A DNA stretch of 42,116 nucleotides from Bigelowiella natans CCMP2755 (taxonomy: Eukaryota > Cercozoa > Chlorarachniophyceae). Every line of letters starts with the position of its first letter. Position 1 is the stretch's first letter. The stretch spans positions 7,501 through 49,616 of the forward strand of contig ADNK01002939.1 of assembly GCA_000320545.1 (NCBI GenBank). The letters are read 5' to 3'. Positions 11,548-23,854 of this stretch are shown one piece after another. The notes beneath the pieces were generated by a model. The model did not search any database, was not told where the DNA came from, and saw only the letters and a list, made by a program, of their open reading frames with translations. The translations under genes and the position numbers were made by a program.

Positions 11548-14521
11548 CTATTTCGTAATCTTCAGGTCTGCTTTCATCTGGATGCCCCCACTCTTTTCTG
11601 GTATGATCTTAGCCTCCTGCTTGCTATTCTGCAGTTGCGACTTCTGCTTCTTGACGGTCTGCTTTGACCTCTTCATGTTCTTAGCTTCAGCTTCCCAATA
11701 AGCCAGGTTGCTCTTCAGCTGCCTCATGTATGGGATCTGCAAGTCTGGGTCGCCCTTTCTTAGGAATGTTGTGAATTCACGGAAGAGAGGTTCTACGATA
11801 ACCTTGATGAAGCCCAGCTGCGACTTTGCGATATTTTTGCTGGAATCGCGGTCCTGAGAAAAAAACGAGGGATATTTGTCAGTTGAAAAGGAACAGCTAC
11901 GATGACAGCTCGAGACATTTCGCTGCGACACAGGCTCACTCTCCTCCGTCCACAAAGAACAGGGTCGATTATGATGAGTATGAATGGAGTGTAGGGGGGA
12001 GGGAGGGGGGATGGAAGAAGACATAACGGGGGGCACGAAATGCGGGTCAAACCATGAGGGCGCTAGGCTTCATTCCAAGCTTCTTCTCGATATCTCCTTG
12101 GCTATACATCTCCTCAGTTATTCTGCCCGTCCACCGCTTGTGCTGGTCAAAGCTCTTCGCCACGTGACCAAGATCCCCGCATTTCAGAGCGATCCGCAGT
12201 ATCATCAGCCTGACGTCCGCGTCCTCCTTATCTACCTTGCCGCTGGCCACGCTGGTGGAGAACTTCCCCAGCTCCGCGAAGTGACTCGCGAGGTCAGTGG
12301 CCAGGACGAGGTTGATGACATTCTTCCTCAGCGCGTTGTACTCCTCCGGCTTCAGATTCTCGAAGATGTCACAGTCCTTACTGGAGAGCACCTTGAACGC
12401 CTCGGCGAGATGGTGGTTCTCCAGGACGCTTTTGTCGTTGTACAGGATCGCGTACTTGTGTTTCGTGGCGATGAGGAAGTTGTTGTTGACGCCCGGGTGC
12501 TCGTAGTCGTGGATGACAGCGGCGACTAGTAGCGACAGCATCTCCAATGGCTTCATGTACCCATTCAGCCCTGCTGCCCGGAGGAAATAGTGCGATGATC
12601 TAACGACATCAGCAGCGTGGAGGCTGTTGTGGTAAGGGTTGTGAATGTACCCGGCCTCTATCCGGCTTACGAAGTTCCGCAGCTTCATCGGGTCGATGCT
12701 GTACTTGCGGATGAAGTCGTACTTCTGGAACAGCGTGATGGTGATGAAGAGCAGGGGCTGCCCCTTCGTGAAGGTGTCGACCTCAAACAGATCGAAGTTC
12801 CAATCATCGATTTCCGCCAGCAGCTTGTTTCGCATCCTCACTTCGTGAGTCACTGCTGCTGTAGAAGTAATGGGAGATGATAATGACGACGAATTTACCA
12901 CATCTTCCCCTCCTCCTCCTCCTCCTCCTCTTCCTCCTCCTCCTCCCCACGCGCTTGTGCTAGAAGTTGGCTTTGGGCCTACGGCACTGCTGCTACCAGC
13001 ATCTACAGAGCGAGTAGATGTTTGCGTATGCTGCGCATGCTGACGCCCACCCCCCCCTGAAACAGCTGATTTGTTTTCTTTGAGTTTCCCCTCCTTGGCG
13101 CGAGTATCATTGTTATGACTACTATTCGTGTTGTTAGCGTTGACAAGATCGAAGATCCACGTTTGCACGTCGGGAGCTCCAGCGCCGAAGCTCCTTCGCA
13201 TGCTGGCGGTTTGGTCGTCTCGCCTGATCTGGGGCTTGTAGATATTGTTCCCTTGGGTTCCTAGGATGCTGATGATCTTGTTGACCCCCTGGAACGCCCT
13301 TGCTGGAAGCCTAAGCTTCTCTTGGAGCTTCTTCAGCATGCGTATGATGGTTTCCGCCGGTGAGCTGATGCGGAACTCCGTGCCATGCAGCTCTATTTTC
13401 TGGATGATCTTCTGGTAGATGTCCTCTCGTATCTCGTTGGTGTCCTCCATGAGCTGGTTTTTCTGGTGATCCAGGAGCAGCTTGTTGTGCTCGGCTTTGA
13501 GCTGGCTCAGGAACGCCCGCCTCAGTCGCAGCTCGAAGCGATGGCTGAAGTAGCACAGGAAGCCCCCCGAGAAGACCACCGTCAGGACGTGGTACACGGT
13601 CAACTCTGCCTCCTCACTGTGCCGCGAAACGCTAGCGACGATGATATAGAGCATAATTACAGTGAATGTTGTGATGAGACTGTTTATAAACAGAAAAGCC
13701 TTCCCGAGCAGGTGGTAAACGATGAGGAAAGCCACCGTCGTAACAGCGCTCGTGGGCATCTGTAGCGTACTGTTTCCTAGCACATCCGATAGAGCAAGAA
13801 GGCATCCGCACACGGTGTAAAGTAGGGTACAAAACTCCTGGCTCTGGGTTGAGTCATAAATTTTAGACGCCATCAATATCGTTATCGTGCCCAAAATCAG
13901 CAGAACAAACCCGCACAGGGCCGCCCTCGCAACGAATGTATTTTGCCCGTCGCCGCTTCCGGCTCTCCCCGCGTACTCTATCATTGCAGTTAATGCGAAA
14001 ATGCAAATAGCTACGTTCATTCCGAGAGACTGGCTGGCATAGCTTCGCCTCACGAAGTCCTGAAATTTTTCCTCTAGATCCAGGCGCGTGAAGTTGAGGA
14101 AGAATATCTGTAAGTGCTGCTTGGGATGCTGGAGCCGTGCTGCTGAACTCTCGATAGCTTTCGAGTTTATTGTGAGCATCTCTGGGTCGATTTTATTTAT
14201 GGGAACATTGTACTTTAGAATCCTGTCAGCGCTCCCGACTCGACTAATTTACACATAAAAGTAGGCAAGATTCAATTCAACATGGCCACGCTCTTCACAC
14301 TTTGGACTCTAGACACAGCAATCGTTGAATTGTGCACAGGATGCTCAATCAATAGAACGCTTGTCACTAATGGGGAAGATTCCAAATTTTGTCATCTTCT
14401 TGGTTAAAGTTTCCACCCCTTCCTGGCTCACAACCAACACCGATCTGAGAATAAAAGAGGCAAGAAAGCACCTGTGTTCGGTGTCCCGTGCCGGAAGGTG
14501 ACTCCTATTCTTCTTTTCCAT
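11548..14521 (-). CDS. Membrane-bound class I 3',5'-cyclic nucleotide phosphodiesterase
   Basis: Hydrolyses cAMP and/or cGMP at a membrane. The main exon runs 14236-12053 and the last exon 11853-11548 (ATG|GTTTGA donor, TTTTTTCTCAG acceptor, phase 0). The catalytic domain is complete: HNPYHNSLHAADV, then HDYEHPG, KCGDLGH and, after the last intron, AKSQLGFI with the invariant Gln. These are the HD-type metal ligands of class I enzymes. N-terminal to it are about six hydrophobic helices (roughly 14065-13560) and a charged helical linker, then a Gly/Ser/Asn-rich low-complexity loop (about 13130-12870). A first exon starting at ATG 14521 (MEKKNRSHLPARD) joins in phase to 14236 if the acceptor is GTCGAG|TC. 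The alternative start is ATG 14179, giving 810 residues. The C-terminal tail is Lys-rich. Confidence 0.88.
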
Positions 14522-14699
14522 AGCTTTGTATTAGTGACTCGGAGAAATTCTAGAGGTCTCTACAGCACTGGAGGGAGAAGATAAATCTCTCAAGTCTTTT
14601 CAATCTCTGCTGGATAACGTTAAAAAAGCACCCAAAAAATAGTGGACTGATTAGATTCCGATTCAAAACTTGTCCACAAGCTCAAACGCCTATCGTTAA

Positions 14700-15110
14700 T
14701 TCTAATGAATTATGGCCAGTCACCTTATGTCATTGGTCCTCCTAGAGGGGCCCGACGGGCAGCCATTCACCCATCCGAGCTTCCCCTCTCAAGTTGATGA
14801 TTCTCGAAACTGTTCAGCAATGAAGTTCTGGAGGTCATTCGAGGCCGTTTTAGGTCAACGACAAACAAAAGTTGCACTGTTGGTTCTCACTTTTTTCGTT
14901 TTGTCACATTCGAAGTTTTGACGGCACAAAATGATCATTGTTTCATTGTTGTTTCCGGCTGCGCTCTGGAAGAATCAGTGGTCTTGCTGTTTGGAAAGGG
15001 GGTGGAACTGAGCACTTCCGATGATCCTTTCGGCTGCGCCATTGGAAATGCTTCATTGGTTCATGTTCATGTTCATGACCAATTTTCATTTTCATCCTTT
15101 GACAACGTGC
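14700..15110. promoter_or_regulatory. Possible upstream region of the phosphodiesterase gene
   Basis: Non-coding stretch 5' of the - strand phosphodiesterase gene. It holds TTTC(C)GGCTGC words near 14951 and 15028 and a repeated GTTCATG (about 15059-15077). An almost identical ATGATCCTTTC.GCTGC.CCA.T word occurs at 37097 upstream of another - strand gene. A regulatory role is an inference. Confidence 0.3.
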
Positions 15111-16000
15111 GGTGCAGTTGAGGGCTCAGAACTCAGCGAGCTTGCATGGTGAGCAGGCTTTCCACTAGAGCCTGTTCAAACACTTCTTCTTTCATTCCCT
15201 TGCTCGTTCTTCTTCGTTCGTTCATTCATCCAAGAAAGAAAGTGAGAAAGAAAGAAAGACATGCAATAGCTGCAGGACCAGAATTCTTCTTGTTCTCCTT
15301 GTTCTTGTTCGCTTCTGCTGGCATCGATCCTCTTCCCTGACGACGAGCAATTGACGACGAGGAGGAGCAGGCGGAGGATGAGGACCGACAGACTAGCCTG
15401 TGCTAGTGTGGCGGGTGACCCCAGCACACACTCTGCCGATGAAACGCGGCCACGCTGCGCACACACACATCCCTAGATCCTGACACGCTGCACCTAGCCA
15501 TGCCAGCATGTGCCAGTGTGCCGTCTAGCGTGCTAGTGGTGTGCTCTAGACTAGTAGATCTAGAGATGCTAGCACGGCACAAGCTAGCAAGGCTAGAAGA
15601 CATGCTAGCATGAGATGCTAGATGCCGATTGTGGACCTCGCTAGCTCGCATCCATCGATCGCACATATATAGCTAGATAGCCATGCTAGCATGCTGGCAC
15701 CAGAGCATGCTAGATGCTAGCATGCTAGCATGTCGCTAGCTGGTTGCGATGCTGAAAATTCAACGAACACTTCTAGACTTCTTTCATTTGCACTAGCATA
15801 GTTGGCTAGTGCTGCGTGCTAGCGTGCATGCAATGTGCAGACTAGCGGAGTGAGACATGTTTAGAGGTGCTGGCATAGATCTTGACAGCACATGCATTGC
15901 TAGATTGGCGTAGCGAGGCGGCATTCAAAGGCTTCCAGTGACCATCCATGATGAAATTCGGTAAACGCGCCGAAGAGCATTTGAGAATACACACAAATAG
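15110..16000. repeat. Palindrome-rich intergenic island 3
   Basis: Strongest island: CATGCTAGCATG-type palindromes recur at about 15600, 15685 and 15715-15735, with CTAGA/TCTAG words between. Non-coding. It separates the phosphodiesterase 5' side from the 3' end of the Ser-Pro-rich gene. Confidence 0.7.
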
Positions 16001-16172
16001 ACGCAAAACACAGCATTTTTTTTAAGAAGACAAGCGAGCATACTCAGTTACAAATATCAAAACTCGCCAAAAACAAATCAGCGCGAGAGTATGACTCAGA
16101 TGTACATTTAAATCTTGGAATGACAGATGGAAAGTAACATTATTAATTTACACATCTGGATGTGTTCCACAT

Positions 16173-17425
16173 TCACTTCTTGCCTGCTCTCCGGATTCGA
16201 AGGGAGCGTCTTACTGGGGTCCTACCAGCACGAGCATTCACGCGACCATACTGTGGTGCAGTATGTGGATTTGAAATGATAAGATCCAAGCGAGACATCA
16301 TTCTGGAGGAGAGAGGTGTTTGCCTTTTTTCAACGAATCTTACACTGCGAGAATTTTTGCTCTCCTGAAGTACAGACTTGCTCGATTTCCCTGCCTCTTT
16401 TGCAGTGGATTCTTCTGGGGAGCTGGATCTTGTTGCAGAGGTAGAATTTTGATCATATTCAGATAATTCGTCACCAAGGTTCAGTCCACTGACGTCTGGA
16501 AGCAACAACTGCTTTGTCACATGACCAGGCGTTTGGGAATCACAGAGGGAGAAATCTTCATTCAAATTTCTCGGGGCATCATTTTCATCCTGTTCTTTGG
16601 AAGGTGATTTTATATCTTGATCCTCTTTCTTCGATGGTATATTCTCAACCTGTGCAGGATGCTGCTCTTCTGCCTTCGTGTACGCAGCCTTAAGTGCAGA
16701 AGTTAGTGGTGTTGCTGTGGCTTCAAGTGTATGATTTGTAGTCTTTTTCCTCAGTGGAGTCGTGATAAACTGAGGTGCTTGAAAATTTAACTTGCTCCCT
16801 TGGAGATTCGAGTAATTTTTGAGAGTTGGCCTGATATTCATAGTGTCATCAATTTATTCTTGCGTGTGAGCATGTAAATAGTTACTACTGAGAAAATTCT
16901 GGATTGATTCTACGGTCTATTGAACCTTTTTTTAGCAGTCCTCGCCACTTCGATGGCTTCTCGAATTTTTTTGATTTTTCTCGCAGACATGGCCCTTCTC
17001 GCCGCATTATCAGAAAAAACATCGGTGGATGTTTTCAATGGTGATGAAAAAATGCTGCTACTGAACAGATGCGCCGATTTCCCTGTAGTGGCCTTGTACT
17101 TATATTCCGACAGTTTGAAAGTGTTTGAATTCAAACGAGATCCTATTGATTTCTTAGGTTCGTAACCGTAAGGCTTCAAAGAGTGTTTCTTTTCACCGAC
17201 TGCATTTTTTGGTGATAAGGAACATACGGGGATGATGCTGCTAGCAGGGCTCTTGATGTTTCCAAGCATGAAAAAGGTGGTCTTTTGAACCTGGCTGAAG
17301 GACATACATTAATTATGTGAGGAAAAAAGAAAATTCATCTCTTCAACTCGATCGATGGTGTGTTAGTCTCTCTTACCTCCTTAATCAAAGATTTGACGGG
17401 GGAGGAGGGCTCGAATGGGCTTTCA
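16173..17425 (-). CDS. Ser-Pro/Lys-rich disordered protein, probably nuclear
   Basis: Exons: last 16830-16173; middle 17290-16926 (phase 2 junction AAAAG|GTTCAA to AATATCAG|G closes); and upstream about 17425-17377 ending GAG|GTAAGAG, phase 0, whose residues join to VQKTTFF. A shorter model starts at ATG 17305. The protein is hydrophilic, with many SP/TP sites (SPVK, SPKN, SSPLK, TPLRK, TPVRR), basic patches (ARKIKKIRE, KKRPTL) and a basic C-terminus (RRSLRIRRAGKK). Such composition is common in cell-cycle or chromatin-associated proteins, but I recognise no domain. Another possible exon lies at about 17550-17505. Confidence 0.6.
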
Positions 17426-17574
17426 AATTATTCAGCCCAAGAGGTGCAAACTGGTTTCGGCCTACTTTAGCATTTTATCGTAATTCTGAGGATATGCACA
17501 TGTCGCAGATATATTTAGATCTGCAATTCTTTCCTCGAAAATATGAATGAACTGAAGAAAGGTAGGAAGTGCTG

Positions 17575-18871
17575 ATGCACAAGCCTGGACTGGAAGAGCC
17601 ACTGGTTCGCACATGTTACCGAAAAGGTATGTCGCTATCAAAAAACCTCATCCATTTTTATCGCTTTTTATAAATTCCAACGGCTCGATCTTTTTTAGAA
17701 CTTCACCGGGATTGGATCGGGATAACGGGGTGATCTCAACATACTAGTTACCTTGTCGTATTCATGAAAAACATGGGGTTTCGGCAAGAAGACATCATAA
17801 AACATCGGCGACGAATAAGGAAGTTGCATCCTCCTCTCCGAAGAGCATCGGGGGGGGATGGCGGAGTGGATGAGCGTCCTGTGTGCACCATCTCTACGAA
17901 GCTACGATTGACCTGTTCTCAAAGTCACCCTCTTTAGACTTCCAGCAAGTTATATTCGAACTTGCTTGGTTTGATGAGCAAGAGTCTATCCTCCATTCGC
18001 ATTCAGATAAGCGTTGTACTTGTCTTGGGAGGCTTCCTCCTGCTACAGAATGGGTAAAATTTGCGTTTAGGTGCGGTGAACAAGAGGTTGAGAATAGGGT
18101 ATTATAATTTCGCTGTTAGGGCTAGGATCTTATGGCGTCCCTCCGAAGTCAAGGTGTCAGTCTATCATCTAACGCAGCATCCATATTCTCCAGTGTATAC
18201 CAGTGCGTCTCCTATATTTTCAAATTGTTCTGTTCTTAGCTCGACGACGCAAAATCCCATGGGGAAAATTGCTCACCCAAGCTTCATAGGGTAGACACCG
18301 CCCTTGTTGCGAGACACGGCGTTTTTCAAGGCAACGCAAGTATTATGGGCGGAAATTATTCGAAGCTGTGCAGAGAATTTGATGATTTCATATTCTCTAG
18401 TGACCTTTGGCAGCCTGAAGAAGTTTCTACATTTCGTGGATGGGTTAGTCTAGCATCATCATCACTCACTTCAATCGTCACTGCCATCGTCGTCATCACC
18501 ATCATTTTCATGATCATCATCGATCGCAGGATATGGCGAAGTGCTGGGATCCAGAAGGAAAACCAATGAATTGGAGTGAAAACTGGCCGTCGCGTCTATG
18601 CAAACGTGCGTTCTGGAGGGACGATAATAAAATGGGATTCGCTAACCTGCTTTTCAAGCTCGGTGTCGTGACATTCAAGGGGCCGTTCAGGACTGCACCT
18701 CGGGTACTTCATCTTCCAAAAGGCAGGGATGAAAACGCCAAGGAGCCGTATGCGAGCTTAAAAAAACAGGCATCCAACTACATTAAGTCTATTCAATCAC
18801 AAGAGGTGAATACCAAATATTTAAAGATCTTCGTTGACGATATTCTTCCTCTTATGAGAATGCATCACTGA
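17575..18871 (+). CDS. Unrecognised spliced gene, Trp/Cys-containing C-terminus
   Basis: Confident exons: about 17885-18053 (ends TGG|GTAAAA), 18240-18443 (TTCTTAG acceptor, TGG|GTTAGT donor) and 18530-18871 (GATCGCAG acceptor, stop TGA). All join in phase 0. A likely first exon is 17575-17626 (MHKPGLEEPLVRTCYRK, donor GTATGT), followed by one near 17700-17740. Features: VARHGVFQGN in the 18240 exon, then a conserved-looking EFDDFIFSS and FRGWDMAKCWDPEG. The RHG recalls histidine phosphatases, but nothing else supports that family, so I give no function. The last intron carries a CATCAT-type repeat. The gene ends 90 bp from a convergent small ORF. Confidence 0.6.
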
Positions 18872-18961
18872 TTGGGTGAGAGCAAAGCCTTATTTATGTA
18901 CTGAATTTTGACTGGTGTGCTAACGCATCAGTGCGATTACAAGACGACGAAGGTTGCGGTG

Positions 18962-19171
18962 CTACTCATACGAAAAGCAGGGTTTGGAAATGAAATCAAT
19001 AGGTGTCGGATCGTCTGATGTCGTCCCCCATCCCCACGACTGCTCAAATATCCATGTGACGCTGCTGTATTGAATGCACAGATTCATATTCTGTTGCTGT
19101 ACTAACGTGAAACTGATGATATATGCTCCCTTACGATACCCCCAGAATATTCTACGGATATCACGAGGCAT
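18962..19171 (-). CDS. Small ORF of 69 codons
   Basis: ATG to TAG without repeats, with ordinary composition (YIISFTLVQQQNMNLCIQ, then EQSWGWGTTSDDPTP). No homolog comes to mind. It is convergent with the preceding + gene and its ATG is 236 bp from the divergent + start at 19408. It could be one exon of a longer gene or a chance frame. Confidence 0.3.
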   Translation of the reverse strand: MPRDIRRIFWGYRKGAYIISFTLVQQQNMNLCIQYSSVTWIFEQSWGWGTTSDDPTPIDFISKPCFSYE

Positions 19172-19407
19172 TGTCTCTAGGTGGTTGCTTCAAGCTTTTT
19201 TTAGATAAGTAGAAGGCGTGATGAAACGACACCTCATCATCGGCTTCTCGTTGTGTGATGATGTTTGTTACACCCCCAACCCCCCCCCCTTCCTCCCACA
19301 CAATGCAGGACTTCCTCTCGTCGTTGCCACTGAATATATAAATGAACTAAGGCGCAGCAGTTTTGTCGAGTTGAGACGGTAAAGCAAGCTACAAATCAGC
19401 AAACATC

Positions 19408-21280
19408 ATGATCTTTCTCCACGACGAGTTACATTACTTCGCCCCGCCCCCACCTTACAATTTGACGTAGATACCAACTCTTCCAAGATGTTGTGAGGCC
19501 CTCTGGATGCCAAAAAAAACTAGCTGGAGGTGGAGAGGAGGGTGGGCAAACAAAAATAGCCCACATGAAGGACATCTCAGGTAGGTCAATTATTTTAAAT
19601 CGCGCACCACCACGTTCATGGCAGCTGACCGAACTTGGGATGATGATGGATCAGAAACGTTCAAACATTACGTCTTCGTAGCCGCATCAAGGGAGCAGAT
19701 GAAGCCTATCCCAAAGAGGTAGGTATAATAGATGCTGTACTATCATCGATGCCGTCATCATCATCGTTGTTATCATCATCATCTAGGTTCTCACGACTAG
19801 GCCCATTCGTATGGATGCGGTTAATTGCGAAGATCATGTAGGATAACTGTCATTTCCTCCCGATTGATCTGAACGAACAATAGTTAACATTTTGATGATA
19901 CGACTGTTGCAGTCAAGATGTCCAAATTCGTAGTTTGTTTGTTTCCCCGTCCCCCTCTCCTCTCCGCTCCTCAAACGCACCGTCTTCCATACAAATCACA
20001 GAAGTCTTTGCTTAACAAATCGATAGATTTCAGCCAAGCTTGGCATTAGTCACAGCGTCTGCGAGGGGGGCAGGGCTGCGGTCAGATGCTCTAGATCATC
20101 TTCAATCAACGGTATTGTTGCCATAATCGTCATGTCGATATGCATTTCAACCAATAGACAGTGAGGAGGAGGAGGAGGATAAGTATAGCTGCTCTCCTGC
20201 ATCGTGTGTATCGTGCTCATATGTACATCAAAACAAGGATAGGCCTCAAATTTGGAAATAGTAGTAGTATGTGAAAATGGAAAGTGATGGAGGAAAGAGG
20301 GAAAGAAGAGGAGGCTGACTCAAGTATTCGGTAGGTTCCCAATGAAAACCAGCAGCAACAGTCACAGCTTCTGCATCACCTTGCAGAAGGAATCCGGCGC
20401 CATTTGTATGAAATATGGAAGCAGCAGCATTCGACTGGATCCTCTACCACAGTGATGGATGTGAGCGATAGATTCCCTCTACTTTCATTCTAATCCTGCG
20501 CTATTGAAGCCGCCAACGTCCGCCATTCAGAGCAGTATACATCATTGTTTGGAAGTTGTGCGTCTGTCTTTCATCATCTCCTTATCTCCCCCCTCATCCT
20601 TCTGTCGGAGACTGATCGCCCCATCCCCCTCCCCCCCCCCCCCCAAACACCATCCACCTCAGAGATTTAGCAGACAGTATTTAGGAATGCATATACGCAT
20701 TGGGGACTCATGTAGTATGGTACAGTGCCATGAGTTGAAGAGGCATGATAGGCCTCGGTACACATCATTATCATACTCATCGTCATCATCATCATCGTCG
20801 TCGTACTCATCATCATACCCACCATCGTTATTATTATTATGCACCGTGCCGTCATTGATGGAATGTAACAGTAGCTGTGTATATGCAGAAATCGCGCATC
20901 TGCCTTCATTATACACATTTACGATTATTCCGTGTACACATAACTACTACCACAGACATTGTGTGCGAGAGCTAGAGCCATACCTTGACGTGCTGATTAG
21001 ACGAGGAATACGGTAAAATGCGCGCGGGGGGGGGGAGGGCTAGTTGAGGGGAAAGAATGTGAAATGAGGAAGCTGTCGCGACGGCTACGAGAATGACATT
21101 GAATGTTCTCTTTCAAGGAGAGGCGACATTTACATTGCAACTGACAGCGCGGAGGTGCAGCAAGCTGTGTACGACTTCAACAGTGCAAGAGCACTGAAAG
21201 GAAGCACAAAATACGCTGGATTCCGCCTCTTCAGTACGAGCATGAACAGGTACATGATGCCGAGTGTATCGTCGCCACAG

Positions 21281-21312
<32 letters not shown>

Positions 21313-22179
21313 ATAGCGACATTCATCTAGGATCGATGCTGATATGATAGTGGAAGCTTGATTGTCGCTTCTCTTCGCCCATTGCTCCCTCCTCCTTCTC
21401 CTTTTCCTTCTTCATCATCATCTTCTTCTAAATCTCTAAATATACGCTAATATCAGGTCGCGATATGCGGAGAACCCAGATCAAATGATTGAATTCAAGA
21501 AGCGAATAGACCCAGACGCCGTGCTCGAGGAGTAATGATTGATCACTAATTCATCATCAATCGTGGTACAACCTAATCTTCTCCTCCCCCCCCTTCGTCT
21601 CGCCCTCGCCCCCAATGGTTCTTAAATAGACTAATCATCGAGATATCGATGCTGGCGGGGTCTACTTCAGTATTGGGGTCGTTTTACAGCAACGTTCCTC
21701 GATTGGCAATGGCGCTTGGAAATCAGCCGCGGTGTACTGTTTTGTTGATATCGAATAGCAGATAGCATGTGGCCTGTGTGTATTGGCACTAAATCTCAAT
21801 CATCATCGCCATCGTCACCATCATCATCAATGTCTAATGTCGCAGGTATATGAGCCTTGACTCTAGGTGGTGCTTCCAAATGGGGTGTCCGGTGAGAAAC
21901 TATAACGATAGCGACGAGGATGATGATGATGATGATGGTGGTGGTGATGGTAATGACAACGTTGGGGATGAGGAGGGCGAGGATGCAATGAAAACAATAC
22001 ATATGAAATTCAAGTACTGAAACAGAATCCGAGTAATGCCGGCGATCGCAACAAATGGAATGTGTTTTTCTACTACTTAGATATGGGAGAGAAATAAGAA
22101 CTCTCACCAGACGTTTGCTCGTGAGCACAGTTTCCAGGATGGATCCTTACTGTATATTTTATATATAGCAACAATATAG
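19408..22179 (+). CDS. Fucosyltransferase-like glycosyltransferase (FUT8/NodZ-type fold)
   Basis: Transfers fucose from GDP-fucose, presumably in the Golgi/ER. Well-supported exons: 19408-19466, about 19488-19534, a piece near 19626-19718 (FKHYVFVAASREQ), 20387-20453 (GIRRHLYEIWKQQ), 20671-20757, 20956-21012, 21118-21249, 21457-21531, 21630-21731, 21846-21891 and 22081-22179. From 20671 onward every junction is in phase. Motif I is GMHIRIGDSC (family HxRR/HIRxxD region), motif II is DIYIATDSAEVQQAV, and motif III is ELIIEISMLAGS followed by SFYSNVPRLAMAL, matching the FUT8-type 'LL..CDY.V.TFSS.V.RL' end. MSLDSRWCFQMGC follows. No N-terminal signal anchor was located; the first 100 codons are uncertain. 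Introns carry GTC/CAT repeats, C-tracts and (CAA)n. Confidence 0.72.
21276..21310. repeat. (CAA)n repeat in a fucosyltransferase-like gene intron
   Basis: About ten CAA units between the exons ending 21249 and starting 21457. Confidence 0.95.
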
Positions 22180-22283
22180 CTATTTCTTTAAACAGAAGCC
22201 ATCGTCATCCCTGCTTTTCGGTCGTCATTGCGATCATATAAACCTTCAAAAATCAAACCCCCCTTTCATGTACAACCCATCAG

Positions 22284-22778
22284 CTATCTGGAGACTGCAG
22301 CTTCATGGGGAGGCACATCAGAAATCGATAAGGTTCTGAGGATATGCTTGCTGCGAAATGCGGAATTGAACAAATAATCGTAGCATGATGGAAAACGCCT
22401 CTTTATTGTTGACAGATGCGCCATTTTCTTGACGTGAAAGGAGAAAATCAGCTCGAAGACGTAACCATTCAACACCGAAGATGCATATTTTCCCGAGATA
22501 CTTCCAAGTTCTCTCACTCGACTGCTGATCATCTTCCTTTGCAGTTCATCGAGATGTTTTTCCATCGATCCGATTGGAACGGCACGTCGAAAGCCGGGGT
22601 ACTACTTGCACAGTACTGTGCTGAAGCGTATCTTCTGGCCGAATTTAAGTTTCAATGACGTCAACAGGCTTTTTCGGTTGTTCCAGAGCTGCACAGGCCG
22701 TGCTCCATATCTTACACCGACGCACAAAATCTCGGGCATACGATATTCAACGGTATCACCTTCTGCTCGATCTGACAT
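22284..22778 (-). CDS. Two-exon gene, 126-aa protein of unknown function
   Basis: Exon 1 22778-22716 (MSDRAEGDTVEYRMPEILCVG, 21 codons, donor GGT|GTAAGAT) joins exon 2 22601-22284 (acceptor CAAGTAG) in phase 0. Without splicing, the same frame is open on both sides except for the TAG that the intron removes, which supports the model. The protein is mixed charged/hydrophobic, with a helical-looking MEKHLDELQRKM segment and no signal peptide or recognised domain. It is convergent with the fucosyltransferase-like gene, with 104 bp between stop codons. Confidence 0.65.
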
Positions 22779-22789
22779 TTTCGTATCAC

Positions 22790-23850
22790 AATAAGTTATA
22801 ACTGGCTAACAGATGAGACACGGAGAGAAAGGCTTTATGCAAACTTTGATAGGTTTGTTAAATGTAAAAGTAAATAAGACACCAATCTACGGAATCGAAA
22901 TTTGAATCCAATGTGCACCGTTCCTGCTGATGAAAGAGGTTTTCAAAAAATGAGATTTTGAGATTTAATCATCCATCCATCAGGTATAGGCAGAGTCCCG
23001 AAAAAAAGGCTATATCGTTTGACCTATTTTTCAAGGCCATGCACCATGCGATAATATGAACAAGAAAGTACAAATTAATAATGTAAACATTGCCATTTTG
23101 TACATAATGGCAAAATTTGTAGTTTTCTAGAAATGTGCAACATAGCTAGCCTGCCGACTTTGCACAAGTTTGTATTGAGTTGCTCGTCAGACACTCACAA
23201 TTTGCACAACGGCACTTGCAGCGTAGCATGTGTGAGACGACGGATGTAATGAAGTGATCAAATCTTGGCGTAGCATGTGTGTCTAGACATCTAGACATGC
23301 ATGACATGCGGCCTGTGCATATGCAGCACTACTATACTACTAGAGCACAGGCGCGCTACGCCCCCGTACGCCACAACAAGCACATTTTTTTACATGGAGC
23401 TGCAAATGCCTGTGTATGCGATTGATTGTGTGCGTGCCGCATTTTTTTCCATATTTGCACCATGCAAGTGATTGCATTTAAGCTGCCATCACGCTCGTCA
23501 CGCTAGCACGTGTATTCGAATTGCATGCGTGGGCACAAGTTCATGGCACCGTTTCTAGCATTTGCTGGGCAGTGTTCTACTAGATTCAGACATACATTAT
23601 GGCTGGTCACACAATGCCGCCTGGTTATTAGTATGTAAGTTTCACGTTGGTACAATCAGTCGGATCACGTGCACACCGATTTACACGCCGCTTACTCTTT
23701 CAACCATGTGACAAGGAAATGGGATTCATATGCAAATATTTTTGATACTATAATTTATATTCGATTTCAATTCTTAAATTGTGCGTTTTTTTTCAAATAG
23801 CGTTCTTTTCTGTTTACAGTGGCGGTGATATGAATAAAAAGGCTGCTCCT
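22790..23850. repeat. AT-rich spacer and palindrome-rich intergenic island 4
   Basis: 22790-23130 is AT-rich with no coding signal. 23130-23600 has the island composition: GTGTCTAGACATCTAGACATGCATGACATG near 23279-23308 nests several CTAG/CATG palindromes. The remainder to 23850 is AT-rich and non-coding. It lies between the start of the 126-residue gene and the 3' end of the Ser/Lys-rich gene. Confidence 0.65.
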
Positions 23851-23854
23851 TCCA

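Noticed and set aside
13385-13765. 126-codon + strand open frame
   Set aside because: Antisense shadow of the phosphodiesterase membrane and linker region.
17840-17925. tRNA-Ser-like start (GGCGGAGTGGATGAGCG)
   Set aside because: No matching acceptor stem, no T-loop GTTCGA-type sequence and no consistent cloverleaf.
22606-22794. + strand frame over the start of the 126-residue gene
   Set aside because: Opposite to a two-exon gene whose intron removes the only stop in frame; no comparable support on the + strand.
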